In this document: positions 25,717-35,967 of the stretch, piece by piece
Numbering within the stretch: position 1 is the stretch's first letter
Layout: each line of letters opens with the position of its first letter
NCBI GenBank assembly: GCA_900635495.1
Contig: LR134136.1
Span: forward strand, 3,658,001-3,722,000
DNA from: Atlantibacter hermannii
Lineage (GTDB): Bacteria > Pseudomonadota > Gammaproteobacteria > Enterobacterales > Enterobacteriaceae
DNA length: 64,000 bases
Direction of reading: 5' to 3'
Made by a program: the position numbers and the translations under genes
The notes under the pieces: generated by a model
The model's database searches: none
The model's input: only the letters and a program-made list of their open reading frames with translations
What the model was told of the DNA's origin: nothing

Positions 25717-27172
25717 ATGAGTACGCTCGATTCACGACCACAACCGCTCCACCCCGATCGCGCCGCGCAAACAGATGAAGTCGACCGCGTTTTGTCACCG
25801 GCTAAACTGTGCATTCTTGGATTACAGCATGTGCTGGTCATGTACGCGGGCGCGGTGGCGGTACCGCTGATGATTGGCGATCGGCTGGGCCTTGATAAAG
25901 AAACGGTGGCGCTGCTGATCAGTTCCGATCTGTTCTGCTGTGGCGTGGTCACGCTCCTGCAATGCCTGGGCGTCGGCCGCTTTATGGGGATCCGGTTACC
26001 GGTGATCATGTCGGTTACTTTCGCGGCCGTTACGCCCATGATCGCTATCGGGCTGAATCCCGATATCGGCCTGACGGGGATCTTCGGGGCGACCATCGCA
26101 GCCGGGATCATCACTACGCTGCTGGCACCGGTGATTGGCCGCCTGATCCCGCTGTTCCCCTCCTCTGGTGACTGGCGTGGTCATTACGTCGATTGGGCTG
26201 AGTATTATTCAGGTGGGCATCGACTGGGCGGCGGGCGGTAAGGGTAATCCGCATTACGGCGATCCGGTTTACTTGTGTATTTCGTTTGCCGTGCTGCTGT
26301 TTATTCTGGTGGTAACCCGTTTCGCGAAAGGTTTTATGTCCAATGTCGCGGTGCTGTTGGGCATTGTGTTTGGCTTTGTGCTGTCGCTGATGGTTAACGA
26401 AGTCAACCTGTCGGGCCTACATGATGCGAAGTGGTTCGCGATTGTCACCCCGATGGCGCTCGGGACGCCGGTGTTCGATCCCGTGTCTATCCTCACCATG
26501 ACCGCCGTGCTGATTATCGTGTTTATCGAATCCATGGGGATGTTTCTGGCGCTGGGTGAAATCGTTGGACGCAAACTGTCGTCGCAGGACATTGTGCGCG
26601 GCCTGCGCGTTGACGGCGTCGGCACGTTGTTTGGCGGGCTGTTTAACAGCTTTCCGCATACGTCCTTTTCGCAAAACGTCGGGCTGGTAAGCGTCACCCG
26701 CGTTTACAGCCGCTGGGTGTGCGTGGCGGCGGGGATCATTTTGATTCTTTTCGGCATGGTGCCCAAAATGGCGGTGCTGGTGGCGTCAATTCCGCAGTTT
26801 GTGCTGGGCGGTGCGGGCCTGGTGATGTTCGGGATGGTGCTCGCGACAGGTATCCGCATTCTCGCCCGCATTAATTACACCACTAACCGCTACAACCTCT
26901 ATATTGTGGCCATCAGCCTGGGCGTCGGCATGACACCGATGCTGTCCCATAACTTTTTCTCGCAGTTCCCCACCATGCTCCAGCCGCTGCTGCACAGCGG
27001 GATCATGCTCGCAACCTTTAGTGCGGTGACGTTGAATCTGTTTTTCAATGGCTATCATCCGCAGCCTGGCATGGTGGAAGAACCCGCCAGCGTCAGCGGC
27101 AAGTCGGTGAGAACCGTGCGTATGTGGCTTTTGCTGCGTAAGGTAAAAAAGGATCGGGAGTCAGGGGAGTGA
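25717..27172 (+). CDS. uacT: Urate permease UacT (NCS2 family; one-base frameshift)
   Basis: A proton-coupled urate transporter (E. coli UacT/YgfU, 482 aa) of the NCS2 family with about 14 membrane segments. Motifs include GLQHVLVMYAGAVAVPLMIG, MSVTFAAVTPMIAIG, ESMGMFLALGEIVGR (substrate-site glutamate) and HTSFSQNVGLVSVTRV. One extra C in the run 26157-26160 breaks the frame after LIPLF; reading resumes at PLVTGVVITSIG. Corrected length is 484 aa. Start ATG 25717 has AAGGAAG upstream. Its place beside ygfT matches the E. coli urate pathway, in which UacT imports and AegA/YgfT help reduce urate. Confidence 0.92.
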
Positions 27173-27177
27173 AATAA

Positions 27178-27210
27178 AAAAGGCACCGGGTATTAACGCC
27201 GGTGCCTTTG
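27178..27210. terminator. Bidirectional terminator between uacT and lysS
   Basis: AGGCACCGG (27181-27189) and CCGGTGCCT (27199-27207) enclose a nine-base loop, flanked by A-rich and T-rich ends. It serves the convergent uacT and lysS. Confidence 0.8.
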
Positions 27211-27225
27211 TGTAAAGCAAATACC

Positions 27226-28746
27226 TTATTTAACCGGACGCATCGCCGGGAACAGGATCACGTCACGAATGGTGTGGCTGTTGGTAAACAGCATCACCAT
27301 ACGGTCGATACCAATGCCCAGGCCCGCGGTCGGCGGCAGGCCATGCTCCAGCGCCGTCACGTAGTCTTCGTCATAGAACATGGCTTTCGTCATCGCCCGC
27401 GTCCTTCGCATTCACCTGATCCTGGAAACGCTGCGCCTGATCTTCTGCATCGTTCAGCTCGCTAAAGCCGTTACCGATTTCACGGCCGCCGATGAAGAAT
27501 TCAAAACGGTCGGTGATTTCCGGGTTCACGTCGTTACGGCGCGCCAGCGGAGAGACTTCTGCCGGGTATTCAGTGATGAAAGTTGGCTGGATCAGATGCG
27601 CTTCCGCCACTTCTTCGAAGATCTCGGTCACGATACGGCCCAGACCCCAGCTCTTCTCAACTTTGATACCGATGGATTCAGCAATCGCTTTGGCAGAATC
27701 GAAGTTATCCAGATCGGCCATATTGGTTTCCGGACGGTATTTCTTGATCGCTTCGCGCATGGTCAGTTTTTCGAACGGTTTACCGAAGTCGAATACTTCG
27801 TCGCCGTACGGCACTTCGGTTTTACCCAGAACATCCTGCGCCAGGGTGCGGAACAGCGATTCGGTCAGTTCGATCAAATCTTTGTAATCCGCATACGCCA
27901 TATAGAGTTCCATCATGGTGAACTCTGGGTTGTGGCGAACCGAGATACCTTCGTTACGGAAGTTACGGTTGATTTCGAATACGCGTTCAAAACCGCCGAC
28001 CACCAGACGCTTCAGGTACAGTTCCGGCGCGATACGCAGGTACATGTCCAGGTCCAGTGCGTTTGTGATGGGTGATAAACGGACGGGCAGACGCGCCGCC
28101 TGGGATCACCTGCATCATCGGGGTTTCAACTTCCATAAAGCCGCGCGCCACCATGAACTGACGGATACCCGCCATGATCTGTGAACGCACTTTAAAGGTG
28201 TTGCGGGATTCATCGTTGGAGATGAGATCCAGGTAGCGCTGACGGTAGCGTGCTTCCTGATCCTGCAGGCCGTGGAATTTATCCGGCAGCGGGCGCAGGG
28301 CTTTGGTCAGCAGACGCAGTTCCGTACAGTGGATGGACAGCTCGCCGGTTTTGGTTTTAAACAGCTTACCGCGCGCCGCCAGGATATCGCCCAGATCCCA
28401 TTTTTTTGAACTGTTCGTTGTAGACGCCTTCCGGCAGATCGTCACGGGCAACATATAACTGAATGCGCCCGCCCACGTCCTGCAGCGTAACGAAAGAGGC
28501 TTTACCCATGATGCGGCGGGTCATCATACGACCAGCTACAGCCACTTCGACGTTCAGCGCTTCCAGCTCTTCGTTTTCTTTACCATCGAATTCAGCGTGC
28601 AGTTGGTCAGAGGTGTGGTCGCGACGGAAATCGTTCGGGAACGCGACGCCCTGCTCGCGAAGCTGAGCCAGCTTCTCGCGACGGGTTTGCAGCTCATTAT
28701 TGAGATCGACAGTAGCATCCGCGTTCTGCGCGTGTTGTTCAGACAT
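27226..28746 (-). CDS. lysS: Lysyl-tRNA synthetase LysS (three frameshifts, probably errors)
   Basis: A class II aminoacyl-tRNA synthetase charging tRNA-Lys. It has an N-terminal OB-fold (VAVAGRMMTRRIMGKASFVTLQD), motif 2 (FERVFEINRNFRNEGIS, HNPEFTMMELY) and motif 3 (GLGIGIDRMVMLF) at the end. One extra base lies in each of three homopolymers: 28401-28407, 28062-28064 and 27385-27387. Removing them gives 505 aa, exactly the E. coli length, and no other change breaks the protein. A lysine-charging enzyme is essential, and no second copy is in the window, so the breaks are almost certainly sequence errors. It follows prfB in the same direction with a nine-base gap. Confidence 0.93.
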
Positions 28747-28755
28747 TTTGATTCC

Positions 28756-29855
28756 TCATAACCCTGCTTTCAAACTAGCTTCGATGAATTTGTCCAGATC
28801 GCCATCCAGCACCGCCTGCGTGTTACGGGTTTCAACACCGGTACGCAAATCTTTGATGCGGGAATCGTCCAGTACGTAAGAGCGGATTTGGCTGCCCCAG
28901 CCGATATCCGATTTATTATCTTCCAGCGCCTGCTTCTCAGCATTTTTCTTTTGCATCTCAAGCTCATACAGCTTCGCTTTCATCTGCTTCATGGCCTGGT
29001 CTTTGTTCTTATGCTGAGAACGGTCGTTCTGGCACTGCGTTACCGTACCGGTTGGAATATGGGTAATACGTACCGCGGATTCCGTACGGTTAACGTGCTG
29101 ACCACCCGCGCCGGATGCGCGATACACGTCGATGCGCAAATCTGCCGGGTTGATCTCGATATCGATATCGTCATCCACTTCCGGATAAACGAAGGCGGAA
29201 CTGAACGAGGTATGACGGCGACCGCCGGAGTCGAACGGGCTCTTGCGCACCAGGCGATGAACGCCGGTTTCAGTACGCAGCCAGCCGAACGCGTATTCGC
29301 CAGAAATCTTGATGGTGGCGGATTTAATACCGGCCACTTCACCTTCTGATTCTTCGATAACTTCTGTTTTGAATCCGCGCGCTTCAGCCCAACGCAGATA
29401 CATGCGCAGCAGCATGCTGGCCCAGTCCTGAGCTTCGGTGCCGCCGGAACCGGCTTGCAGATCGAGATAGCAGTCGGCGCTATCGTATTCACCGGAGAAC
29501 ATGCGACGGAATTCGAGCTGCGCTAATTTCGCATCAAGCTGATCGAGTTCAACAACGGCTTCGTTAAACGTTTCTTCGTCGTCGGCTTCAACGGCGAGTT
29601 CCAGCAGGCCGGAAACATCTTCAAGCCCCTGATTTAATTGGTCCAGCGTATCAACGATCGCTTCCAGAGAAGAGCGCTCTTTCCCCAGCGCCTGGGCGCG
29701 TTCGGGCTCGTTCCAGACATCGGGCTGTTCGAGTTCAGCGTTTACTTCTTCGAGACGTTCTTTCTTTGCATCGTAGTCAAAGATACCCCCTAAGAACGTC
29801 GGTGGCGTTCGGTGAGGTCCTGAATACGGTTTTTTACCGGATTAATTTCAAACAT
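28756..29855 (-). CDS. prfB: Peptide chain release factor 2, with programmed +1 frameshift
   Basis: RF2 ends translation at UGA and UAA. The GGQ loop (SGAGGQHVNRTES) and the SPF stop-codon tripeptide (KSPFDSGG) are visible. The start is ATG 29855 (MFEINPV). The classic autoregulatory site is intact: AGGGGG, TAT, CTT, then in-frame TGA and C (29776-29791). A separate extra base at 29804-29805 upstream of that site (TERHRRS is read where TERTDVL is expected) is a probable sequence error. With both shifts handled the protein is 365 aa, as in E. coli. Operon order is recJ-prfB-lysS. Confidence 0.93.
29776..29791 (-). promoter_or_regulatory. prfB programmed +1 frameshift site
   Basis: On the minus strand the order is AGGGGG (29786-29791, internal ribosome-binding-like), TAT, CTT (29780-29782), TGA (29777-29779), C. 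This is the conserved RF2 autoregulation signal: low RF2 lets the ribosome slip +1 at CTT-TGA. Confidence 0.93.
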
Positions 29856-29903
29856 GGTCTGTAAGATCTTTAATTGATGACGGAAGTCAGAATGCGGACG
29901 TAA

Positions 29904-29936
29904 GGGCGAAAGTTTACCGGAATTTCGCCCTTTTTT
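29904..29936. other. Stem-loop between recJ and prfB
   Basis: GGGCGAAA (29904-29911) and TTTCGCCC (29923-29930) with six T on the plus strand. Both neighbouring genes read minus, where the T-run is weak, so it may only partly terminate recJ or act on antisense transcripts. Confidence 0.45.
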
Positions 29937-29951
29937 ATAGCGAAAGTGGCG

Positions 29952-31686
29952 CTAAAGCGGCCAGAGATGGTCGATTATTAACTGAACGCTGCGGTTGCCG
30001 CGAAACTCGTTGATGTCCAGCTTGTACACCATTTCCACTTCGCGCACGCCCGCATCGGGCCAGAGCGCGGTATCCACGTTAAAGGCGATGCCGTCTAACA
30101 GCGGGCCGCCCTGCGCCGGTTCAAGCATAACTTTAAGATGGCGCTCGCCTACCAGCCGTTGTTGCAACAGGCGAAAACGCCCGTCAAATACCGGTTCGGG
30201 AAAGGCCTGGCCCCACGGACCGGCATCACGCAGCATCTCAGCGATTTCCAGCGTCCATCTCCTGCGGTTGCAGCGGACCATCCGACCACACTTCCCCTTC
30301 GAGTTGCGCCGGATCGAGAAGCTGCGCCACAAGCTCAGCGAAACGCTGCTGGAATACCTCGATGTTAGACGCCTCCAGCGACAATCCCGCCGCCATGGCA
30401 TGCCCGCCAAATTTAAGAATAAGCCCTGGGTTCAGCGTGTCCAGCCGCTCCAGCGCATCGCGCAGATGCAGCCCGGGAATTGATCGGCCAGAGCCTTTCA
30501 GCGTGCCGTCGCCCGCAGGAGCGAAAGCGATCACCGGGCGGTGAAACCGTTCTTTAATGCGCGAAGCCAGAATGCCCACCACGCCCTGATGCCATTCAGG
30601 ATGGTAAATAGCTAACCCCACCGGCAGTTCAGCGGCGCTTTTCAAAAAGGCATCGCACAGCGCCAGCGCTTCAACCTGCATGCCCTGCTCAATTTCTTTT
30701 CGGGTCTGATTTAACGCATCCAGTTCATTTGCCAGCACCCGGGCTTCGCCAGGGTTATCGCACAGCAGCAATGCCACCCCGACCGACATATCATCAAGCC
30801 GTCCGGCCGCATTTAAACGTGGGCCGAGCGCAAAGCCCAGATCGCTTGCCGCCAGCTTTTGCGGATCGCGGTTAGCGATTTCCAGCAGCGCACGAATGCC
30901 TGGCCGGCATTTTCCGGCGCGAATACGGCTTAATCCTTGCCAGGTCAGAATGCGGTTATTGGCATCGAGCGGTACCACGTCCGCTACTGTGCCCAACGCG
31001 ACTAAATCCAGATATTCCGCCAGATTGGGAATAGCAATGCCCTGCTCATCAAACCAGCCTTTGTCGCGCAAGTGGCTGCGTAACGCCAGCATCAGATAAA
31101 ATGCCACGCCGACACCCGCCAGCGACTTCGACGGGAAGGCGCAGTCCGGCAGGTTGGGATTGATGATGGCTTCTGCGTCGGGCAGTGTCGCGCCAGGCAG
31201 GTGGTGATCGGTCACCAACACCGGAATACCGTATTGGTGCGCGTGAGCAACGCCAGCATGGGAGGAGATGCCGTTATCCACGGTCATGATAAGCTCGGCA
31301 CCCAGCGCATTTGCCTGATCCACCACTTCCGGGCTCAGGCCGTAGCCGTCGTCAAAGCGGTTCGGCACCAGATAACCAATCTCTTTTCCGCCAAGGCTGC
31401 GCAACGCCAGCACGCTGAGCGCGGTGCTGGTAGCGCCGTCGGCGTCGAAATCGCCGACCACCACAATCCGCTGGCCGGTTTTAAAGGCCTGATAGAGCAT
31501 CTCAACGGCGGTCGTCACGCCGGACAGCTGCTGCCAGGGAAGCATGCCTTTCACGCTGCGCTCAAGATCGTCAGCGCCGCGCACGCCGCGGCTGGCATAC
31601 AGCCGTTTTAACAGAGGCGGAAGGGTGGACGGCAGTACGACGGACTCATCAACCGTGCGCCGACGAAGTTGCGATTGTTGCTTCAC
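29952..31686 (-). CDS. recJ: Single-strand-specific 5'-3' exonuclease RecJ (one frameshift)
   Basis: A DHH-superfamily exonuclease in recombination and mismatch repair. The core motifs are visible: VVGDFDADGATST, TVDNGISSHAG, VTDHHLPG (the DHH motif) and the DHHA1-type GRSIPGLHLRDALE with FGGHAMAAGLSLE. One extra base at 30255-30256 breaks the frame after QPQEM; the last ~95 residues (EIAEMLRDAGPWGQ... to HLWPL) are in the next frame. Correction gives 577 aa, equal to E. coli. It begins three bases after the dsbC stop, so it is probably co-translated with dsbC. Confidence 0.93.
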
Positions 31687-31689
31687 CCG

Positions 31690-32417
31690 TTATTGCCCGT
31701 TTCCGCTGGTCTGTTTCTGATGTTCGTCGAGGAACGCTTTCATCTCTTTCGGCCCCTGATATCCCGGCACAACATAGCCATTGCTCAGCACGATGGCTGG
31801 TGTGCCGTTTACGCCAAACTGCACGCCCAGCGCATAGTGGTCGGCGATATCAATATTGCAGCTGGCGGCAGGAACCGCCTTGCCATTCATGGCGTCATCA
31901 AAGGCTTTATTACGATCTTTGGCACACCAGATGGACTTCATGTCTTTTTCGGCCTGGGCTCTGAATGCCCTGGCGCGGGAAGGGCCAGATAACGCACGGT
32001 AATGCCCAGCGCGTTATAGTCTTTCATCTCTTCATGGCAGTTTGTGGCAATAACCGCAGGTAATGTCGGTAAAGACTGTAATGACGTGCTTTTTCCTGAG
32101 GCGCTTTATACACAATCATCTCTTTTTCGAGCTGATTAAGTTTACCCATTAACAGCTGGTTAGTGACGTTAACCGGCTGGTTGCCGCTCACGTCATACAG
32201 CGGGGCCCTGGATAATATGTTTACCGTCATCCGTTACGTAAAGCACACCGCTGCTGGTCAGCACGGTTTTCATGCCCGGCACCGGCGATGCCTGGATGTC
32301 TTGCGCTCTGGACGCCCAGTTTTGCCAGCGATTGTTTAATCACCGCATCATCTGCATGAGCGGAGTCCGGAAACAGTGGCAGCTAAAAAGCGTCAGCAGC
32401 ATAAAGCCTTTTTTCAT
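31690..32417 (-). CDS. dsbC: Periplasmic disulfide isomerase DsbC (eight frameshifts)
   Basis: DsbC reshuffles wrong disulfides in the periplasm. The signal peptide (MKKGFMLLTLLAATVSGLAHA), the active site TCGYCHKL and the thioredoxin-fold end (GTPAIVLSNGYVVPGYQ) are all recoverable. Eight single-base insertions are needed, at 32385-32389, 32362-32363, 32301-32302, 32202-32205, 32090-32094, 32036-32037, 31982-31984 and 31956-31958; each lengthens a run of like bases. Removing all eight gives 720 bases and 239 aa (E. coli 236). There are no stray substitutions, as a decayed gene would show, so a poor-quality stretch is the likely cause. It lies between xerD and recJ as in E. coli. Confidence 0.85.
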
Positions 32418-32442
32418 AACATGTCCTTGATTCAGCAAGCAC

Positions 32443-33345
32443 TCACGCACGGGGGTGGTGCTGTTGATGAAGTTGCCGCAGGCGTTCAGTCGCCACGTGC
32501 GTATAAATTTGGGTCGTCGATAAATCACTGTGGCCTAACAGCATTTGCACCACGCGGCAGGTCGGCGCCGTGATTGAGCAAATGCGTGGCAAAAGCATGA
32601 CGGAGTACGTGAGGCGACAGTTTGTCGCTATCAATGCCCGCCAGTGTGGCGTAATGCTTAATGCGATGCCAGAAGGTTTTGACGCGTCATTTGTTGCGCA
32701 CGGTTACTGGGAAACAGTACATCACTGGACTGGCCGTTGAGCAACCATGGGCGGCCATATTCAAGGTAGTGTTCCAGCCAGTGAACCGCCTCTTCGCCGA
32801 GCGGCACCAGCCGCTCTTTGTTACCTTTACCCACCACGCGCACCACGCCCTGGCGCAGGCTGATATCGCTCATCACCAGCCCCACCAGCTCGGACACGCG
32901 CAGCCCGGTCGCATAAAGCACTTCGAGCATCGCCTTGTCGCGAAGTTCAATCGGATTGCCTTCCAGCGCGGGCGCCTGTAACAGACGTTCCACCTGCGCT
33001 TCGCTTAAATCCTTCGGCAAGCGCTGCGGCAGTTTGGGCGAAGCCAGCTGCGCGCTCGGATCGTCAGGACGTAACTTTTCGCGATAGAGATGCTGATAAA
33101 GCCGCCGGACGGCGCTTAGCAACCGTGCGGAACTGGTCGCTTTATAACCGCCCTCAACACGCTCGGCAAGCAGGCCCTGAAGATCCTCCCGGCTGGCGGA
33201 CAATAAATCCCGCTGCTGATGATGCAAGCCATTGTACCAGCATCGTTAGATCACGGCGGTACGCGCTAAGGGTGTTTTCCGACAGATTACGCTCCAGCCA
33301 GAGCGCATCCAGAAACTGTTCGATGCGTGCAATATCTTGTTCCAC
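32443..33345 (-). CDS. xerD: Tyrosine recombinase XerD (three frameshifts)
   Basis: With XerC it resolves chromosome dimers at dif. The recombinase catalytic residues are visible: arginine in LYATGLRVSELVGL, lysine in VVGKGNKERLVPL, HVLRHAFATHLLNHG, and the C-terminal LGHSDLSTTQIYTHV with the nucleophile tyrosine. One extra base lies at each of 33226-33227, 32677-32680 and 32556-32557. Correction gives 299 aa (E. coli 298). It is the first gene of the xerD-dsbC-recJ run and is divergent from fldB, about 100 bases away. Confidence 0.92.
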
Positions 33346-33446
33346 ATGAGCCTCTTATCAATCACGCAGGGGGGCATTATGCATGATAGCGGTCGCGATC
33401 TGGTACACTGGGCCACCCGCACAGTAAGAAATGAGAAGTAATCGCT

Positions 33447-33968
33447 ATGAATATGGGTCTTTTTTATGGTTCCAGTACCTGTTACACCGAGATGGCAGCG
33501 GAAAAAATCCGCGACATTATCGGGCCGGAACTGGTTACGCTGCATAACCTGAAAGATGACGCACCGGCGCTGATGGAGCAGTACGATGTCCTGATCCTCG
33601 GCATTCCGACCTGGGATTTTGGTGAAATCCAGGAAGACTGGGAAGCTATATGGGATCAACTGGATACGCTGGATTTAGCGGGTAAAATCGTCGCGCTTTA
33701 CGGCATGGGCGATCAGCTGGGTTATGGCGAATGGTTCCTGGACGCGCTCGGTATGCTGCACGATAAGCTGATGCCTAAAGGGGTGAAATTCGTGGGATAC
33801 TGGCCGACTGAAGGCTATGAATTCACCAGCCCGAAACCGGTTATCGCCGATGGTCAGCTTTTTGTGGGGCTCGCACTGGATGAAACCAACCAGTACGATT
33901 TAAGCGATGAACGCATCCAGCAATGGTGCGAACAGATTCTGGGAGAAATGGCGGAGCATTTCTCCTGA
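33447..33968 (+). CDS. fldB: Flavodoxin FldB
   Basis: An intact 173-residue flavodoxin, the same length as E. coli FldB. The FMN phosphate loop is YGSSTCYTEMAA near the N-terminus, and the isoalloxazine-contact segments are IPTWDFGEIQEDW and YGMGDQLGYGEWFLDALG. It is a low-potential one-electron carrier in the cytoplasm; in E. coli it belongs to the SoxRS response, but I did not confirm a SoxS box here. ATG 33447 has an AGAAGTAAT upstream region. It is convergent with ygfX, three bases apart. Confidence 0.93.
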   Translation: MNMGLFYGSSTCYTEMAAEKIRDIIGPELVTLHNLKDDAPALMEQYDVLILGIPTWDFGEIQEDWEAIWDQLDTLDLAGKIVALYGMGDQLGYGEWFLDALGMLHDKLMPKGVKFVGYWPTEGYEFTSPKPVIADGQLFVGLALDETNQYDLSDERIQQWCEQILGEMAEHFS

Positions 33969-33971
33969 GAA

Positions 33972-34391
33972 TCAGGGATGGCGACCGCTTTGCGGTTGCT
34001 GCATTAATATCCGCCGTAAATCACGCCATTCGCCTGCGTCCATACTGTCTGCCGCAAGCCATAAATGCTGGCTGCGATGTGTATCCGGGTGACGCAAGCG
34101 CAGCAACATGCCGCTTTGCAGCATCCAGGGCGCAGCCGTCAGTTCCCACTCGATACCTTGCCAGCGCAACCGATAATCAATTGTCAGTTTGACTTCACCT
34201 TGCAGTGAATGGATGCGCCGTTGGCTGCGCACGCAATCAAATACCACTAATGATAATAAAATCAGCCAGAGCGGCATGTAACTCAACGGCCAGGGCAGCA
34301 ATAAAATAATAGCCGCAACAATGCCGTGAAGCATGAGCGAAAACCATTGTGCGCGCCATGAGACGCGTAGATCAGATTGCCACAGGACCAC
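33972..34391 (-). CDS. ygfX: YgfX (CptA), inner-membrane protein of the sdhE-ygfX pair
   Basis: A 139-residue protein (E. coli 135) with two hydrophobic segments near residues 17-55 (LMLHGIVAAIILLLPWPL and PLWLILLSLVVFDCV), then a soluble tail. It overlaps sdhE by 20 bases, so the two are co-translated. In E. coli it was described as a toxin-like membrane protein (CptA) acting on cytoskeletal proteins with sdhE as partner, whereas in Serratia it is tied to the SdhE flavinylation factor; the sequence does not choose between these. Confidence 0.88.
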   Translation of the reverse strand: MVLWQSDLRVSWRAQWFSLMLHGIVAAIILLLPWPLSYMPLWLILLSLVVFDCVRSQRRIHSLQGEVKLTIDYRLRWQGIEWELTAAPWMLQSGMLLRLRHPDTHRSQHLWLAADSMDAGEWRDLRRILMQQPQSGRHP

Positions 34392-34638
34392 GATCCCGGT
34401 TCCGTGTTTGAATCATTTGCACCATGCGCTGCAATTCACTGTCCGCAGGCTTACCGTGATTCATTAACCAGTTAAAAAGATCGGGGTCGTCGCATTCGAG
34501 CAAACGAATAAACACGCGTTTGTCGTCGTCGCTCAGGGTGTCATACTCGTGTTCAAAGAACGGCATGATAGAGATATCCAGCTCACGCATCCCGCGACGG
34601 CATGCCCAGTGGATACGGGCTTTATTATTAATATCCAT
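34372..34638 (-). CDS. sdhE: FAD assembly factor SdhE
   Basis: An intact 88-residue protein, the same size as in E. coli. The diagnostic RGxxE motif is visible (CRRGMRELD near residue 16). It helps attach FAD covalently to succinate dehydrogenase and fumarate reductase flavoprotein subunits. It is divergent from ygfZ, with 258 bases between; that gap holds an unlikely 71-codon minus-strand reading that I do not call. Confidence 0.93.
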   Translation of the reverse strand: MDINNKARIHWACRRGMRELDISIMPFFEHEYDTLSDDDKRVFIRLLECDDPDLFNWLMNHGKPADSELQRMVQMIQTRNRDRGPVAI

Positions 34639-34896
34639 GATTGCTTTCCTGGGTAATCACTCTGAAGGATGCCTGCTAGTGTAACCCGTTTTCGCCACTT
34701 CATTTAATGGAATGTTGTCATTTAGGCGCCATGTTCCAAAAAACTTTATTAAAAATGAAACTATTACGCCTGAATTGGATGATATCCCGAAAGTAATAAA
34801 GACGGCACGAAAGGCCATGTCAAAGCGCTTGCAATGTGTTGTGGCTCTTTTACCATTAGTCTCATTAGACAATGCATTGTGAATCGGGGCACTTAT

Positions 34897-35883
34897 ATGG
34901 CTTTTAATCCGTTCCCTCCGCGTCAGCCGACTGCTGCCGCCCGTCTGCCTTTAACCCTTATTACCCTGGAAGATTGGGCGTTGGCGACCATCACCGGCGC
35001 CGACAGCGAAAAATATATACAAGGCCAGGTAACAGCAGATGTCGCACTGCTGCAAAACAATCAGCATCTGCTGGTGGCCCATTGCGACGCGAAAGGCAAG
35101 ATGTGGAGTAATCTGCGTCTGTTCCGCCAGAATGAAGGCTTCGCCTGGATTCAGCGCCGTAGCGTTCGTGACGCCCAACTGACCGCGCTGAAAAAGTACG
35201 CCGTGTTTTCTAAAGTGACTATCGCACCGGACGACAATGCGGTATTGCTGGGCGTTGCGGGTTTCCAGGCGCGCGCCGCGCTGGCTAATCACTTTTCAGC
35301 GCTGCCGGATGCGGAAAATCCCGCTGTGCATGATGACGATACCACCCTGCTCTGGCTACCGTTACCCGCTGAACGTTTCTTGCTGATTACCATGGAAGAA
35401 AAAGCGCAGCAGCTTACCGATAGCCTGCGTGGAGAAGCGCAGCTTAACGCCAGCCAGCAGTGGCTGGCGCTCGATATTGAAGCGGGTTACCCAATTATCG
35501 ACGAAGCCAACAGCGCGCAGTTTATTCCTCAGGCCACAAACCTTCAGGCCTTCGGCGGCATTAGCTTCAAGAAAGGTTGCTATACCGGCCAGGAGATGGT
35601 GGCGCGCGCTAAGTTCCGCGGTGCCAATAAACGCGCACTCTGGACGCTGGTGGGTAATGCCAGCCGTACGCCTGCGCCTGGGGAAGACCTGGAGCTGAAG
35701 ATGGGCGACAACTGGCGTCGCACCGGCACCGTACTGGCCGCCGTTAAGCTGGATGATGGAACGGTACGCGTTCAGGTTGTCATGAATAACGACATGGAAA
35801 GCGACAGCGTCTTCCGCGTACGTGATGAACCCAGCCACACCCTGGCAATTGAACCCCTGCCGTATTCGTTAGAAGAAGCGTAA
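34897..35883 (+). CDS. ygfZ: Folate-dependent iron-sulfur protein YgfZ
   Basis: A 328-residue tetrahydrofolate-binding protein of the GcvT-like fold, needed for some Fe-S enzymes. The family signature K-G-C-Y-x-G-Q-E is present (SFKKGCYTGQEMVARAKFRG). ATG 34897 (MAFNPFPPRQPT) was chosen because it matches E. coli; a longer in-frame reading from 34834 is less likely. It is convergent with trhA, and the gap holds a hairpin and a long palindrome. Confidence 0.93.
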   Translation: MAFNPFPPRQPTAAARLPLTLITLEDWALATITGADSEKYIQGQVTADVALLQNNQHLLVAHCDAKGKMWSNLRLFRQNEGFAWIQRRSVRDAQLTALKKYAVFSKVTIAPDDNAVLLGVAGFQARAALANHFSALPDAENPAVHDDDTTLLWLPLPAERFLLITMEEKAQQLTDSLRGEAQLNASQQWLALDIEAGYPIIDEANSAQFIPQATNLQAFGGISFKKGCYTGQEMVARAKFRGANKRALWTLVGNASRTPAPGEDLELKMGDNWRRTGTVLAAVKLDDGTVRVQVVMNNDMESDSVFRVRDEPSHTLAIEPLPYSLEEA

Positions 35884-35891
35884 TGTAAAGC

Positions 35892-35920
35892 TCTCCGCCA
35901 GCCATAATGGCGGGCGGAGA
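35892..35920. other. Stem-loop after ygfZ
   Basis: TCTCCGCC (35892-35899) pairs with GGCGGAGA (35913-35920), with GCCAT/ATGG extending the inner stem. No T-run follows. It may stop or protect the ygfZ transcript. Confidence 0.5.
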
Positions 35921-35967
35921 CAGGCTAATGTATTTGAGTGGCCAATAAGCGGCAATTGTCTGAATCC

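Noticed and set aside
27226..28746. lysS, prfB, fbaA and others as true pseudogenes
   Set aside because: They are essential or core genes with perfect residual conservation and homopolymer indels only; sequence error is the simpler reading.
34657..34872. 71-codon minus-strand reading frame between sdhE and ygfZ
   Set aside because: No family resemblance or ribosome site, and it fills a divergent promoter gap; chance reading.
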